DNA of 55,056 nt, taken from an uncultured Dorea sp. GTDB taxonomy: Bacteria > Bacillota > Clostridia > Lachnospirales > Lachnospiraceae. The stretch is from assembly GCA_910579925.1 (NCBI GenBank), contig CAJTVY010000011.1:1-55056 (forward strand), given 5' to 3'. Each line of letters starts with the position of its first letter. The stretch's first letter is position 1. Below, piece after piece: positions 8,737 through 17,015 of the stretch. The notes beneath the pieces were generated by a model. It was not told where the DNA came from. It saw nothing but the letters and a program-made list of their open reading frames with translations, and made no database searches. A program made the translations under genes and the position numbers.

Positions 8737-9221
8737 GGGCGATTTATCCGGGAAGTTTTGATCCGGTGACCTTTGGGCATCTGGATATCATCAGAAGATC
8801 GTCAAGACTTGTGGACGAATTAATAGTGGGAGTCTTGAATAATAAAGCAAAAAGTCCGTTGTTTTCCGTGGAAGAACGTGTTAGAATGTTAGAGGAAGTA
8901 ACGAATGACATACCGAATATCAGGATTATCCCTTTTTGGGGACTGCTGGTAGATTTTGCTCACAGGGTGGAGGCCGGCATGGTAATCCGCGGACTGAGGG
9001 CAATTACGGATTTTGAATACGAACTGCAGATGGCGCAGACCAATCACAAGATGGAACCAGAACTGGAGACGGCGTTTCTCACCACCAGCCTTGAATATTC
9101 CTATTTAAGTTCTACGACAGTGAAGGAAGTAGCGGCTTTTGGGGGAGATCTTTCTCAGTTTGTGCCAGAAGCAGTTGCACAGAGGATTACAGAAAAGATG
9201 AAAAAGGAGAGTGTAGATTAA
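8730..9221 (+). CDS. coaD: Phosphopantetheine adenylyltransferase
   Basis: A 163-residue nucleotidyltransferase that joins ATP and 4'-phosphopantetheine to give dephospho-CoA, the fourth step of CoA synthesis. It carries AIYPGSFDPVTFGHLDI (with the TxGH motif), VIRGLRAITDFEYELQMAQTN and the YLSSTTVKEVA signature of the active site. Length is standard. It is translationally coupled to rsmD (7-bp overlap) and its stop overlaps the next start by one base. Confidence 0.97.
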   Translation: MLRAIYPGSFDPVTFGHLDIIRRSSRLVDELIVGVLNNKAKSPLFSVEERVRMLEEVTNDIPNIRIIPFWGLLVDFAHRVEAGMVIRGLRAITDFEYELQMAQTNHKMEPELETAFLTTSLEYSYLSSTTVKEVAAFGGDLSQFVPEAVAQRITEKMKKESVD

Positions 9222-9844
9222 TGAGCAGCCGTATTGAACAGATCATTGATGAGATTGAGGAGTATATCGACAGCTGTAAGTTTCAGCCGTTGTCCACGTC
9301 GAAGATTATCGTGAATAAAGACCAGATGGACGAGCTTTTGCGGGAGCTTCGGATGAAGACGCCGGAAGAGATCAAGCGTTATCAGAAGATTATTGCCAAC
9401 AAAGATGCGATTCTGGCAGATGCCCAGGCGAAAGCGGACGGCATGATTGAAGAGGCGCAGATTCACACCAGCGAACTGGTCAGCGAGCATGAGATCATGC
9501 AGCAGGCTTATGCCCAGGCCAATGAGATTGTCACTGCTGCTACAGAACAGGCCCAGGAGATCCTTGATAATGCAACCCGAGACGCTAATGATATAAGGAT
9601 CGGCGCCATGCAGTATACGGACGATCTGCTGGCGAATGCGGAGAGTATTATCGGGCATACTCTGGACAGCTATACCTCGAAATACGATGGGCTTGTGAAC
9701 TCTCTGCAGGAATGTTTTGATATGGTACACAACAATCGTGCGGAACTGGAGATTCCGGATCAGTCTGCAGCATCTCTTGAGGAGGAATACGGCGGTGCGG
9801 AGCCGGAACCAGAATTTTCAGTAGACGAGACGGATCTTATATGA
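9221..9844 (+). CDS. Coiled-coil protein, 'V-ATPase subunit H-like'
   Basis: A 207-residue soluble protein with a long Ala/Glu/Gln-rich coiled coil at about residues 45-160 (ILADAQAKADGMIEEAQ, IVTAATEQAQEILDNATRDAND) and an acidic tail. Such proteins are often labelled ATPase subunit H or DivIVA-like because of the heptads; no ATP synthase genes are present, so that name is only a resemblance. Its ATG shares one base with the coaD stop (TAATG), so it is coupled to coaD. It faces the convergent ylbJ gene across 10 bp. A scaffold role in division or sporulation is possible but unproven. Confidence 0.7.
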   Translation: MSSRIEQIIDEIEEYIDSCKFQPLSTSKIIVNKDQMDELLRELRMKTPEEIKRYQKIIANKDAILADAQAKADGMIEEAQIHTSELVSEHEIMQQAYAQANEIVTAATEQAQEILDNATRDANDIRIGAMQYTDDLLANAESIIGHTLDSYTSKYDGLVNSLQECFDMVHNNRAELEIPDQSAASLEEEYGGAEPEPEFSVDETDLI

Positions 9845-9854
9845 TGTCAGTATT

Positions 9855-10772
9855 TTAACAGAATAGCAGGAAAATCCATACAAGGAGACTGGTTGCCAAT
9901 GCGGTAATCAGTTTTTCTGCTATGTAGGGGAGAAAGGGCAGGGAGGTGCCTTGGATCATGGCTCTGGTCTGGGCGGCGGCGCACCATCCTCCAAAGGAGG
10001 TCAGGGCCAGCGCTTTCATAATCTGCCCGTTTAGGGAAGTCCCGGAGCTGCAGATTATGGTAATCCCGGTGGTAATCTCCAGGGATGGAAGGAGAAGAGT
10101 GGTGACGGCGGCCGATCTGACAGGGAGCAGTCCGGCAAATGAGATGAGGATAGAGAACAGAATGATATATCCCCCAATCCGGGTAATCGTCTCGAACCCA
10201 TTCATGATACAGTCATCCAGGGAAACGCTGTCAGTTTCACGGCTGAAGCCGAAACTATGTCCTGGCTCTGGAATATGATAGAGGCGGCGGAACAGGAAAC
10301 TCAGCAGGACAGGAGCTGCTGTCAGAATCGACAGCAGTGGAAGCGTCAGAGCAGGAATTTTCAGATTCTGCAACAGGATATAGCTGATAATGAACATGGG
10401 GCTTGTATTGTTGCAGAAAGACAGCAGATAACGGGCTTCACATTGGGAAATTGCATTTTTTTTCAGAAGATCGGCCGTTACCTTGCCGCCCATGGGACAG
10501 CCGCACAGGAAACCAGTCAGAATTACGAAGGCGCCATAAGGAGACACCCGGAAGAAACGGCAGAGGACGGGCGCAAGGAGACGGGAGATGATATTGACGG
10601 CTCCGGTATGGATAAGAAGGTTTGTAATGATCAGAAAGGGCAGTAATGTGGGAAGAACGGTGTCAAACCACAAAAGCACGCCGGAACTTGCCCCCTTTAA
10701 CGCTGCCTCTGGGAAGAGAAGCATAGAGGCAAAAAAGAGAATGGGGAAAAGGATGGTCAGGAATCGTTTCAT
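9855..10772 (-). CDS. ylbJ: Sporulation integral membrane protein YlbJ
   Basis: A 305-residue membrane protein with about eight hydrophobic segments and nucleoside-recognition-domain (Gate) signatures: VLPTLLPFLIITNLLIHTG, GFLCGCPMGGKVTADLLKKN, SFCNNTSPMFIISYILL. This matches YlbJ, needed for spore coat or cortex assembly in Bacillus, where it also sits next to the coaD/rsmD orthologues. Here it is on the opposite strand, converging with them. Its presence supports a spore-forming host. Confidence 0.87.
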   Translation of the reverse strand: MKRFLTILFPILFFASMLLFPEAALKGASSGVLLWFDTVLPTLLPFLIITNLLIHTGAVNIISRLLAPVLCRFFRVSPYGAFVILTGFLCGCPMGGKVTADLLKKNAISQCEARYLLSFCNNTSPMFIISYILLQNLKIPALTLPLLSILTAAPVLLSFLFRRLYHIPEPGHSFGFSRETDSVSLDDCIMNGFETITRIGGYIILFSILISFAGLLPVRSAAVTTLLLPSLEITTGITIICSSGTSLNGQIMKALALTSFGGWCAAAQTRAMIQGTSLPFLPYIAEKLITALATSLLVWIFLLFC

Positions 10773-10817
10773 AGAAAGTCCTCTCTGGTTTCTTTTAAAA
10801 TAATTCTATGGATCTGG

Positions 10818-10846
10818 TTGATTTTTTATGAAAGATGTAACATAAT
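10818..10846 (+). promoter_or_regulatory. Promoter of pepD
   Basis: TTGATT (10818-10823) and CATAAT (10841-10846) are spaced by 17 bp, about 41 bp upstream of the pepD start, in the gap left by the divergent ylbJ gene. Confidence 0.6.
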
Positions 10847-10887
10847 GATAGATAGAAATAACTTTTAGAGAAGAGAGGGAATATGAG

Positions 10888-12336
10888 ATGGCAGTGTTAG
10901 AAAATTTAGAGCCACAAAAGGTGTTTCAGTTTTTTGAGGAGATGAGCGGGATTCCCAGAGGCACCTTTGACATGAAGCGTATCAGTGATTACTGTGTTGC
11001 ATTTGCAAAGGAACGGAATCTCGAGGTCATTCGGGATGAGATGAACAATGTAATCATCAAAAAGCCGGGAACCGCCGGGTTTGAGGAGAGCGAACCGGTC
11101 ATTCTCCAAGGGCATCTCGACATGGTGTGTGAGAAGACGGCGGACTCTGACCATGATTTCAAGACGGACGGGTTAGATCTTTACGTTGAGGATGGATATC
11201 TGAGGGCAAGGAACACGACTCTTGGCGGCGACAACGGAATTGCGGTGGCAATCGCAATGGCAGTCTTAGACAGCAGCGATATCCCCCATCCCCCGATTGA
11301 GGCGTTATTTACTGTAGACGAGGAGAACGGTATGGGCGGTGCGCACGCCATTGACCTGACACAGCTTCAGGGAAAGAAGCTGATTAATCTTGATTCTGAG
11401 GAGGAAGGCATCTTAACTACCGGATGTGCGGGAGGACTTCAGTTTGAATCTGTTTTCCCGGTACAGAAGGAGAAAAAGAGCGGAAGCCTTGTGACATTTC
11501 GGATCCACGGATTACTGGGCGGACACTCCGGCGGGGAGATTCATAAGCAGCGGGGGAATTCCAATAAGATGATGGGGCGTTTCCTCTATCGCCTTTCCAG
11601 GGAAATCAGTCTGAATCTGGTCAGCATCAACGGCGGTACGAAGGACAACGTGATCACCCTTGACACAACGGCGAAGTTCCTTGTTGCAAATGATGCTGAG
11701 TCTGCCGTGCTTGGGAAGGCAGAAGAGATGAAGAAGATCTGGGATAATGAGTTCATGGGAGAGGAGCCAGGATTATTAGTAGATACCCTGATCTCCCAGG
11801 TAACGGACTGCGAGGTGTTTGATTCAGTCTCCACTGACAATGTGATCGCTTTCCTTGAGATCTGTCCTAATGGTCTGCAGGAGTACAGTCGTAAGCTGGA
11901 AGGGGTGGTAGAGACTTCGCTGAACATTGGCGTTCTGGAGACGAGAGAAGATAGTGTAATGACGCATTTCCACATCCGCAGTTCTGTGGAGACCAGAAAG
12001 CAGCAGTTAAAAGAGCAGGTAGAAGTCTGTACAAAACTTTCGGGCGGCGAAGGCAGAGTGATCGGTCAGTATCCGGCATGGCAGTATAATCCGGATTCCG
12101 AACTGCGCCAGATCATGGTGGGTACATATCAAGAACTGTATGGGAAAGAGCCGGTGGTATCAACCGTTCATGCAGGTCTGGAATGCGGCCTGTTTCTAGG
12201 AAAACGTCCGGACCTTGACTGCGTGTCCGCAGGACCGGAACTTCTGAACGTCCATTCAGTCAATGAGGCGCTTGATATTGCTTCCACACAGAGAACCTGG
12301 GAGTATCTCAAGGCAGTTTTAAAGAAGTGTAAATAA
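10888..12336 (+). CDS. pepD: Aminoacyl-histidine dipeptidase (M20C)
   Basis: A 482-residue cytosolic metallopeptidase cleaving Xaa-His dipeptides such as carnosine-like substrates. Metal ligands are in LQGHLDMVCEK, TTLGGDNGIAVA and DEENGMGG, and the GLLGGHSGGEIHKQRGN dimerisation-lid segment follows; VNEALD closes the second metal site. Length is typical of PepD. It has its own promoter and a terminator-like hairpin just downstream, so it is probably monocistronic. The start ATG 10888 has GAGAGGGAATATG upstream. Confidence 0.95.
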   Translation: MAVLENLEPQKVFQFFEEMSGIPRGTFDMKRISDYCVAFAKERNLEVIRDEMNNVIIKKPGTAGFEESEPVILQGHLDMVCEKTADSDHDFKTDGLDLYVEDGYLRARNTTLGGDNGIAVAIAMAVLDSSDIPHPPIEALFTVDEENGMGGAHAIDLTQLQGKKLINLDSEEEGILTTGCAGGLQFESVFPVQKEKKSGSLVTFRIHGLLGGHSGGEIHKQRGNSNKMMGRFLYRLSREISLNLVSINGGTKDNVITLDTTAKFLVANDAESAVLGKAEEMKKIWDNEFMGEEPGLLVDTLISQVTDCEVFDSVSTDNVIAFLEICPNGLQEYSRKLEGVVETSLNIGVLETREDSVMTHFHIRSSVETRKQQLKEQVEVCTKLSGGEGRVIGQYPAWQYNPDSELRQIMVGTYQELYGKEPVVSTVHAGLECGLFLGKRPDLDCVSAGPELLNVHSVNEALDIASTQRTWEYLKAVLKKCK

Positions 12337-12347
12337 TTCTATTGTAT

Positions 12348-12393
12348 CGGATCCGCAGGGGCAGTATTGCTTCTGTGGATTCGTAATCTTTTT
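12348..12393 (+). terminator. Terminator of pepD
   Basis: An 11-bp stem with two G-U pairs (12348-12358 with 12373-12383) is followed within five bases by a five-T run, 11 bp after the pepD stop. Confidence 0.6.
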
Positions 12394-12444
12394 CAAGTGA
12401 TCCGTCGTTAGAATTCATATCTTTTATAATTTCCAGATTTCTTA

Positions 12445-12473
12445 TTGTAAAAATATTCCAGATTTGGTAAAAT
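12445..12473 (+). promoter_or_regulatory. Promoter of AAA ATPase gene
   Basis: TTGTAA (12445-12450) and TAAAAT (12468-12473) lie 17 bp apart in a strongly AT-rich stretch. Directly downstream a 9-bp inverted repeat, AAACGTAAA (12476-12484) and TTTACGTTT (12519-12527), would lie in the 5' leader and could be an operator or a stem-loop. Confidence 0.5.
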
Positions 12474-12576
12474 ATAAACGTAAATATTTTGCACGACTAA
12501 AATTGCATAAGTAATTTTTTTACGTTTGCAAACCATCGGTTTTTATCTATCGGACAGGACAGTGGGGTGGTATACC

Positions 12577-13680
12577 ATGCTGAGAAAATTGATCATTCAT
12601 AATTTCAAGTGTTTTAAAAACAAAACAGTACTGGATTTCAGAAAGACTAACTATAAGTTCCTGGAACAGAATACTTATGGAAAAATTCTGAAAGGAGCGT
12701 TATTTGTAGGAGATCATGCTTCTGGTAAGACGACGGTTCTTCAGTCTGTAAAACTGTTGTCGGAGTTGTTGTTCTGGGAGAGAGGGTGCGATCTGACACC
12801 TTACCAGTGTATTTTCTCGAAAGAAAATGTCAGCAGCCTGACCTATGAATTTGAAATAGACGGACATGAACTGACCTATTTCCTTACGTTTTCCGGAAAT
12901 ACCTTTCTGGAAGAGAAACTTCGGATTGATGGGAGAACACTGGTTGAGAGGCTTGGGAAGAAAGGCAAATGGCTTGCACAGAAGGAGACGGTTCTGTGTG
13001 ATGTGGAAGATTCGGTACTGTTTCTAAAGGAACTTTCTTTAAGAACGGAATTTTCTTCCAGTAATATTGTAGGGAAATGGTTTGCATATCTGAAAAAATA
13101 TGTATATATCGATGCCTACGCCAGAAGGATTGAGGTTTTTGACGGCGATGGACTAAGCGCCAGAAGATATGCAGAAGCGCATGGAACCAAAAAGATCAAC
13201 GATTTTCTGCAGGAGCATCAGTTCCCCTTCTTTATCCGTTATTGCGAGAAAGGGGAAGAAAGGAAAGAAATCTTTTTTGAACGGAAAGGAATGGAGGAAA
13301 TGCTTCCGGCCTGTATGGAATCGACGGGGAACCGGATTCTGATTAATCTTCTGCCGGCAGTTTTAAGCGTGACCGAGAGGGGAGGAGCGCTGATCATTGA
13401 TTCTTTTGGCGGTGATCTGCATAACAGACTGGAAGAGCTTCTGATTCGATATGTTATGGAACGGGGGACCAATGTGCAGTTTTTTCTGTCGTCCCATTCA
13501 ACGAATCTTCTTTCCAATTCTCTGCTGCGTCCAGATCAGATTTTTTCTATGGAGTTAGCAGGAGGGGAGGGGACCAGGCTGCATCGATTTTCTGATCAAC
13601 AGCCCAGAGTTGCGCAGAATCTTGAAAAAATGTATCTGAACGGCGCTTTTGGCGAACTGCCAGAGTATAAGAAAATATGA
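12577..13680 (+). CDS. AAA-family ATPase, SMC/OLD-like (AAA_15 type)
   Basis: A 367-residue ATPase with MLRKLIIHNFKCFKN at the N-terminus (the FKCF strand typical of SMC/RecF-like ATPases), Walker A GDHASGKTT (45-53), a signature-like region in the middle (STGNRILINLLPAVL) and a Walker B-like GALIIDSFGGDLH. The second Walker B residue is Ser where Glu is usual. The C-terminal FFLSSHSTNLLSNSLLRPDQI matches the switch region of the AAA_15/OLD group. No Toprim or nuclease domain is present. I use ATG 12577; a TTG at 12526 would add 17 residues unlike the family. It stands alone with its own promoter; a regulatory or defence role is guesswork. Confidence 0.75.
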   Translation: MLRKLIIHNFKCFKNKTVLDFRKTNYKFLEQNTYGKILKGALFVGDHASGKTTVLQSVKLLSELLFWERGCDLTPYQCIFSKENVSSLTYEFEIDGHELTYFLTFSGNTFLEEKLRIDGRTLVERLGKKGKWLAQKETVLCDVEDSVLFLKELSLRTEFSSSNIVGKWFAYLKKYVYIDAYARRIEVFDGDGLSARRYAEAHGTKKINDFLQEHQFPFFIRYCEKGEERKEIFFERKGMEEMLPACMESTGNRILINLLPAVLSVTERGGALIIDSFGGDLHNRLEELLIRYVMERGTNVQFFLSSHSTNLLSNSLLRPDQIFSMELAGGEGTRLHRFSDQQPRVAQNLEKMYLNGAFGELPEYKKI

Positions 13681-13740
13681 GGACTTATCCACAGTGACTT
13701 CGAAAAACAGACGATAATTCGCACTGTTTTCCACATTTGT
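13681..13740 (+). repeat. DnaA-box pair element, copy 1
   Basis: Starts one base after the ATPase stop. A perfect TTATCCACA (13685-13693) and a one-mismatch TTTTCCACA (13727-13735) stand 33 bp apart in the same orientation. The unit TTATCCACA...TTTTCCACA is 51 bp and matches copy 2 at 43 of 51 positions, with a conserved CGATAATTCGCA core. Confidence 0.65.
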
Positions 13741-13767
13741 AAGGAAAATTTTCAACGTAAACTAACC

Positions 13768-13812
13768 AAAAAGGAGAAAAGCATGCTTTTGTATGTTTTT
13801 CTCCTTTTTCAT
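13768..13812 (+). terminator. Strong hairpin with T-rich arm after DnaA-box copy 1
   Basis: AAAAAGGAGAAAA (13768-13780) pairs with TTTTCTCCTTTTT (13797-13809); extra pairs extend the stem inward. It would end transcripts from the ATPase gene. The left arm also contains a Shine-Dalgarno-like AAGGAG six bases before an ATG at 13783. Confidence 0.6.
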
Positions 13813-13923
13813 TCTCACGCAATTCTAAAGCGCCTCAAATTGGTTTATTTTTCGGTAAAAAATAAAATTTCCTATTTCATAAGAATCTTGGACAGGAGAA
13901 TTGTCAGCGCTTTATCCACATAG
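13783..13923 (+). CDS. Possible 46-residue small protein (doubtful)
   Basis: An ATG at 13783 follows AAGGAG (13771-13776) at six bases and opens a 46-codon frame starting MLLYVFLLFHSHAILKRL, with a hydrophobic N-terminus and a basic middle. Against it: the Shine-Dalgarno is inside a terminator-like stem and the stop falls in DnaA-box copy 2. I list it because it fills most of a 375-bp gap with no other gene, but chance is a good explanation. Confidence 0.2.
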   Translation: MLLYVFLLFHSHAILKRLKLVYFSVKNKISYFIRILDRRIVSALST

Positions 13924-13970
13924 GACTCGAAAAACAGGCGATAATTCGCATTATTTTCCACATTTGACGG
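13911..13970 (+). repeat. DnaA-box pair element, copy 2
   Basis: Perfect TTATCCACA (13912-13920) and TTTTCCACA (13954-13962), spaced as in copy 1, with the shared CGAAAAACAG-CGATAATTCGCA core between them. The two copies lie 227 bp apart, direct orientation. Confidence 0.65.
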
Positions 13971-13982
13971 GAAGGTTTTCAC

Positions 13983-14029
13983 CCAGACAGCAGGAATTTC
14001 ATCAAAAAGCATAGTTGCCGTCTGGTTTT
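13983..14029 (+). terminator. Terminator-like hairpin after DnaA-box copy 2
   Basis: CCAGACAGCA (13983-13992) pairs with TGCCGTCTGG (14016-14025), one mismatch in ten, followed by four Ts. As with copy 1, the repeat unit is followed by a hairpin, so the two units may be parallel modules. Confidence 0.45.
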
Positions 14030-14055
14030 CATATAGTGAGAAAAAAGGCTTTTTT

Positions 14056-14772
14056 ATGGAGATTCAGAAAATCAAGAAACTATTCCTCTACATATTTCTT
14101 CTATCATTCTTTACCGTTCTGGGAACCAATTACCTAAAAGAAAGAGGGTTGTATTATACGATCCAGCAAAAAACTGTGGAAGATCCAGAATTCAGAAGGG
14201 ACTTTTTCTCAGACTCTATGCGGGAGAACCGGCAGCTATTATCCGAAGAGTGTAAAACTTTCCTTGAAAATGTGGAAAAGGATGTGAATTATCATCCAAT
14301 TCCAGAGTCTGTTGTGGATAAGTCCTTAAAAATCTCCTATGTGGACGGCTGGATGGCAGAGCGGACATTCAAAGGAAAACGGGGACATGAGGGCACGGAT
14401 ATAATGGCAGACGTTGATAAACGGGGGGTTTATCCGGTTCTTTCCATGACGGACGGCGTGGTTACGAACCTTGGATGGCTGGAAAAGGGCGGCTACCGCA
14501 TAGGAATTACCTCAAATAGTGGTAATTATTATTACTACGCTCATTTAGATTCTTATTCCGACATCCGGGAAGGACAGAAAATCAAGGCTGGAGAGTTCCT
14601 GGGATACATGGGGGATTCAGGATATGGCCCTGAGGGAACCAAGGGGCAGTTTGCCGTTCATCTTCATGTCGGTATCTATACTATGAAGGATGGACGGGAG
14701 ATCAGCGTTAATCCCTACTATGTTCTTCGATTTCTGGAAGATAAAAAATTGAAGTATGAATTCAGCCAATAA
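14056..14772 (+). CDS. Membrane-anchored M23 (LytM-type) peptidase
   Basis: A 238-residue protein with an N-terminal membrane anchor (residues 9-26) and an extracytoplasmic M23 domain. The zinc ligands are visible: H111 and D115 in HEGTD, and H204 in HLHVG; H163 and H202 complete the active site. M23 enzymes cut peptidoglycan cross-bridges. Because the ligands are intact it is likely active rather than a SpoIIQ-type degenerate form. It lies after the DnaA-box gap and 47 bp before the methyltransferase gene, with little sign of a shared operon. The substrate bond is unknown. Confidence 0.85.
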   Translation: MEIQKIKKLFLYIFLLSFFTVLGTNYLKERGLYYTIQQKTVEDPEFRRDFFSDSMRENRQLLSEECKTFLENVEKDVNYHPIPESVVDKSLKISYVDGWMAERTFKGKRGHEGTDIMADVDKRGVYPVLSMTDGVVTNLGWLEKGGYRIGITSNSGNYYYYAHLDSYSDIREGQKIKAGEFLGYMGDSGYGPEGTKGQFAVHLHVGIYTMKDGREISVNPYYVLRFLEDKKLKYEFSQ

Positions 14773-14819
14773 TGTGATATACTCTTTTTTACATATGATT
14801 ATGCTAAGGAGGGATCCCC

Positions 14820-16211
14820 ATGAATCTGCCGGCTTTATTTGAGGAAAAGATGCGAGGGCTGCTGGGCGAAGAGATGGACGCATATCTGGCGTGTTATGAA
14901 GAACCCAGATATTATGGACTGCGTGTGAATACAAGTAAGATTTCCGTGGAGGAATTCTGCAGGATCTGTCCTTTTGAGATTTCGCCGATTCCCTGGATTG
15001 ATAATGGATTCTATTATGACGGGGAGAAATTGTCGCCGGCAAAGCACCCTTATTATTTCGCTGGGCTTTACTATCTGCAGGAACCAAGCGCTATGACGCC
15101 GGCCAGCCGTCTGCCTGTAACCCCTGGAGATAAGGTTCTGGATCTCTGTGCGGCTCCAGGCGGCAAGGCCACGGAACTTGGAGCAAGGCTTAAGGGCGAG
15201 GGGCTTCTGGTTGCCAATGACATCAGCAGTTCGAGAGCAAAAGGGCTTCTTAAGAATATAGAAGTCTTTGGGATTGGCAATGTGGCGGTATTGTGCGAGG
15301 AGCCGGGAAAGATCGAAAGCTGTTTTCTGGAATTTTTTGATAAGATTCTGATCGATGCTCCGTGTTCTGGTGAGGGAATGTTCCGAAAAGACAGGAAGAT
15401 GGTGAAAGCATGGGAGGAGCATGGCCCAGAATATTTTTCTAATATTCAGAAGAGTATCATTCTTAAGGCCGCGCGGATGCTGAAGCCGGGAGGGATGCTT
15501 TTGTATTCCACCTGCACTTTTGACAGCCGGGAGAATGAGCAGATGATTAAGATTCTACGAGACGAGTATCCCGAATTTCGAATTCTGGATATTAAGCCTT
15601 ATGAAGGATTCTGCCCGGGGATTCCAGAAATGGCTTCCAGCCCGGATGAGGAACTGAAAAAGACGGTGCGTATCTTCCCCCACAAAATGAAGGGAGAAGG
15701 ACACTACCTTGCGTTGCTCCAGAAAGGAGAGGAGATTCCGTTAAAAAGTATGGATGTTCCGATTAAGTCCAGATCCGGCCCGGCTTATAAACCTTCGGAG
15801 GCAGTAAAGCAGTTTTTTAAGGATGTTTCATGGAAACTGGATTCTGCAAGATTTCATCTTCGTGGCGAATGGCTATATTATTTGCCGGAGGGTTTGCCGG
15901 ATGTCCGGGGAATCCGTTTTCTGCGGACAGGGCTGTTGCTGGGAGAGCTGAAAAAGAACCGGTTTGAGCCAAGCCAGGCTCTTGCCATGTGCCTGAAAAA
16001 AGAAGACTACGCCCATTGTATCGACCTTCCGGCAGAGGATCCAAGGATTCTGCGTTACTTAAAGGGGGAGACTCTTGACGTGGAGGATCTGGCGGACTCT
16101 GAGGACAAGTCCTGGCAGCTTGTCTGTGTAGACGGATTTCCGCTGGGATGGGGGAAATCGGCCAGGGGGCTGCTTAAGAATAAATATCTGCCGGGATGGC
16201 GGCTGTGCTGA
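14820..16211 (+). CDS. RsmB/RsmF (NOL1/NOP2/Sun) family rRNA m5C methyltransferase
   Basis: A 463-residue SAM-dependent RNA cytosine-5 methyltransferase. It shows the SAM motif DLCAAPGGKATELG, motif IV DAPCSGEGMFRKD with one catalytic Cys, and motif VI LLYSTCTFDSRENE with the second Cys. A C-terminal extension (residues about 320-463) resembles the RsmF/YebU RNA-binding tail, so 16S or 23S rRNA is the likely target. It starts at ATG 14820 with AAGGAGGG upstream. The exact cytosine cannot be named. Confidence 0.9.
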   Translation: MNLPALFEEKMRGLLGEEMDAYLACYEEPRYYGLRVNTSKISVEEFCRICPFEISPIPWIDNGFYYDGEKLSPAKHPYYFAGLYYLQEPSAMTPASRLPVTPGDKVLDLCAAPGGKATELGARLKGEGLLVANDISSSRAKGLLKNIEVFGIGNVAVLCEEPGKIESCFLEFFDKILIDAPCSGEGMFRKDRKMVKAWEEHGPEYFSNIQKSIILKAARMLKPGGMLLYSTCTFDSRENEQMIKILRDEYPEFRILDIKPYEGFCPGIPEMASSPDEELKKTVRIFPHKMKGEGHYLALLQKGEEIPLKSMDVPIKSRSGPAYKPSEAVKQFFKDVSWKLDSARFHLRGEWLYYLPEGLPDVRGIRFLRTGLLLGELKKNRFEPSQALAMCLKKEDYAHCIDLPAEDPRILRYLKGETLDVEDLADSEDKSWQLVCVDGFPLGWGKSARGLLKNKYLPGWRLC

Positions 16212-16246
16212 TCAGATAATTTTAAGAGAAACGAGGAATATTTAAG

Positions 16247-16954
16247 ATGCGAAAGAGAACCGGAAACTTTATCATAACTGGAATTTGGGTAGTTCTGTTT
16301 ATTGTCTTCACTGTCCTGGTACAGGTTTTAGACGTCCATTCCATTGGACCTCAGAGTTCAAATGTTGGTTTTGCGACCGTAAATTCACTGGTCCACGAAT
16401 TTCTCGGAGTCCATGATCTCTGGTATACCATTACTGAATGGCTGGGATTTATCCCCTTGTCCACAGCGGCGGTTTTTGCGGTGATCGGTCTGCTGCAGCT
16501 GATTCAGAGAAGAAGTCTGTTCAAGGTTGACGCCAGTATTATTGTGCTTGGGATCTATTATGCCATTGTCATAGGGGTATATGTTCTGTTTGAGTTCTAT
16601 ATTGTTAATTACAGGCCGATTCTGATTGATGGATATCTGGAAGCATCGTATCCTTCTTCACATACTATGCTTGCATGCTGCTTTATGGCTGCCGCCATGC
16701 TGGAGTGCAGGATGCTGGTAAAAGACAGGATGATCAACATCATTGTACAGGTGATTTCTCTGATTATCATGGCAGTCATCGTTATCGGCCGGCTGATTTC
16801 GGGAGCGCACTGGTTTACCGACATTATCGGAGGACTGCTGATCAGCGGCGCATTAATCATGGGATTGTATTCTGTGTTATCCATTCTTCCTAAGGCCTCC
16901 GATTCTAAGGGTTCTAAGGGTAAAAAGCATTCGGGAAGAAGACGCAGATATTAA
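16247..16954 (+). CDS. PAP2-family membrane phosphatase
   Basis: A 235-residue membrane protein with about six hydrophobic segments and the three PAP2 motifs: NYRP, YPSSHTM (PSGH-like) and RLISGAHWFTDIIGG with the catalytic His and Asp. PAP2 proteins dephosphorylate lipid phosphates such as undecaprenyl pyrophosphate or phosphatidic acid at the membrane. The C-terminus is basic (KGSKGKKHSGRRRRY). It follows the methyltransferase gene by 35 bp. The substrate is not evident. Confidence 0.87.
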   Translation: MRKRTGNFIITGIWVVLFIVFTVLVQVLDVHSIGPQSSNVGFATVNSLVHEFLGVHDLWYTITEWLGFIPLSTAAVFAVIGLLQLIQRRSLFKVDASIIVLGIYYAIVIGVYVLFEFYIVNYRPILIDGYLEASYPSSHTMLACCFMAAAMLECRMLVKDRMINIIVQVISLIIMAVIVIGRLISGAHWFTDIIGGLLISGALIMGLYSVLSILPKASDSKGSKGKKHSGRRRRY

Positions 16955-17015
16955 TCATTCCTGCGGCGGCGATACATACCTGTGTTTTCGGTACATTTAA
17001 GGAAGGAGAACGGAC

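Noticed and set aside
13681..14055. Chromosomal oriC
   Set aside because: There are DnaA boxes but no dnaA, dnaN, rpmH or similar genes nearby and no clear AT-rich unwinding region of repeated 13-mers.
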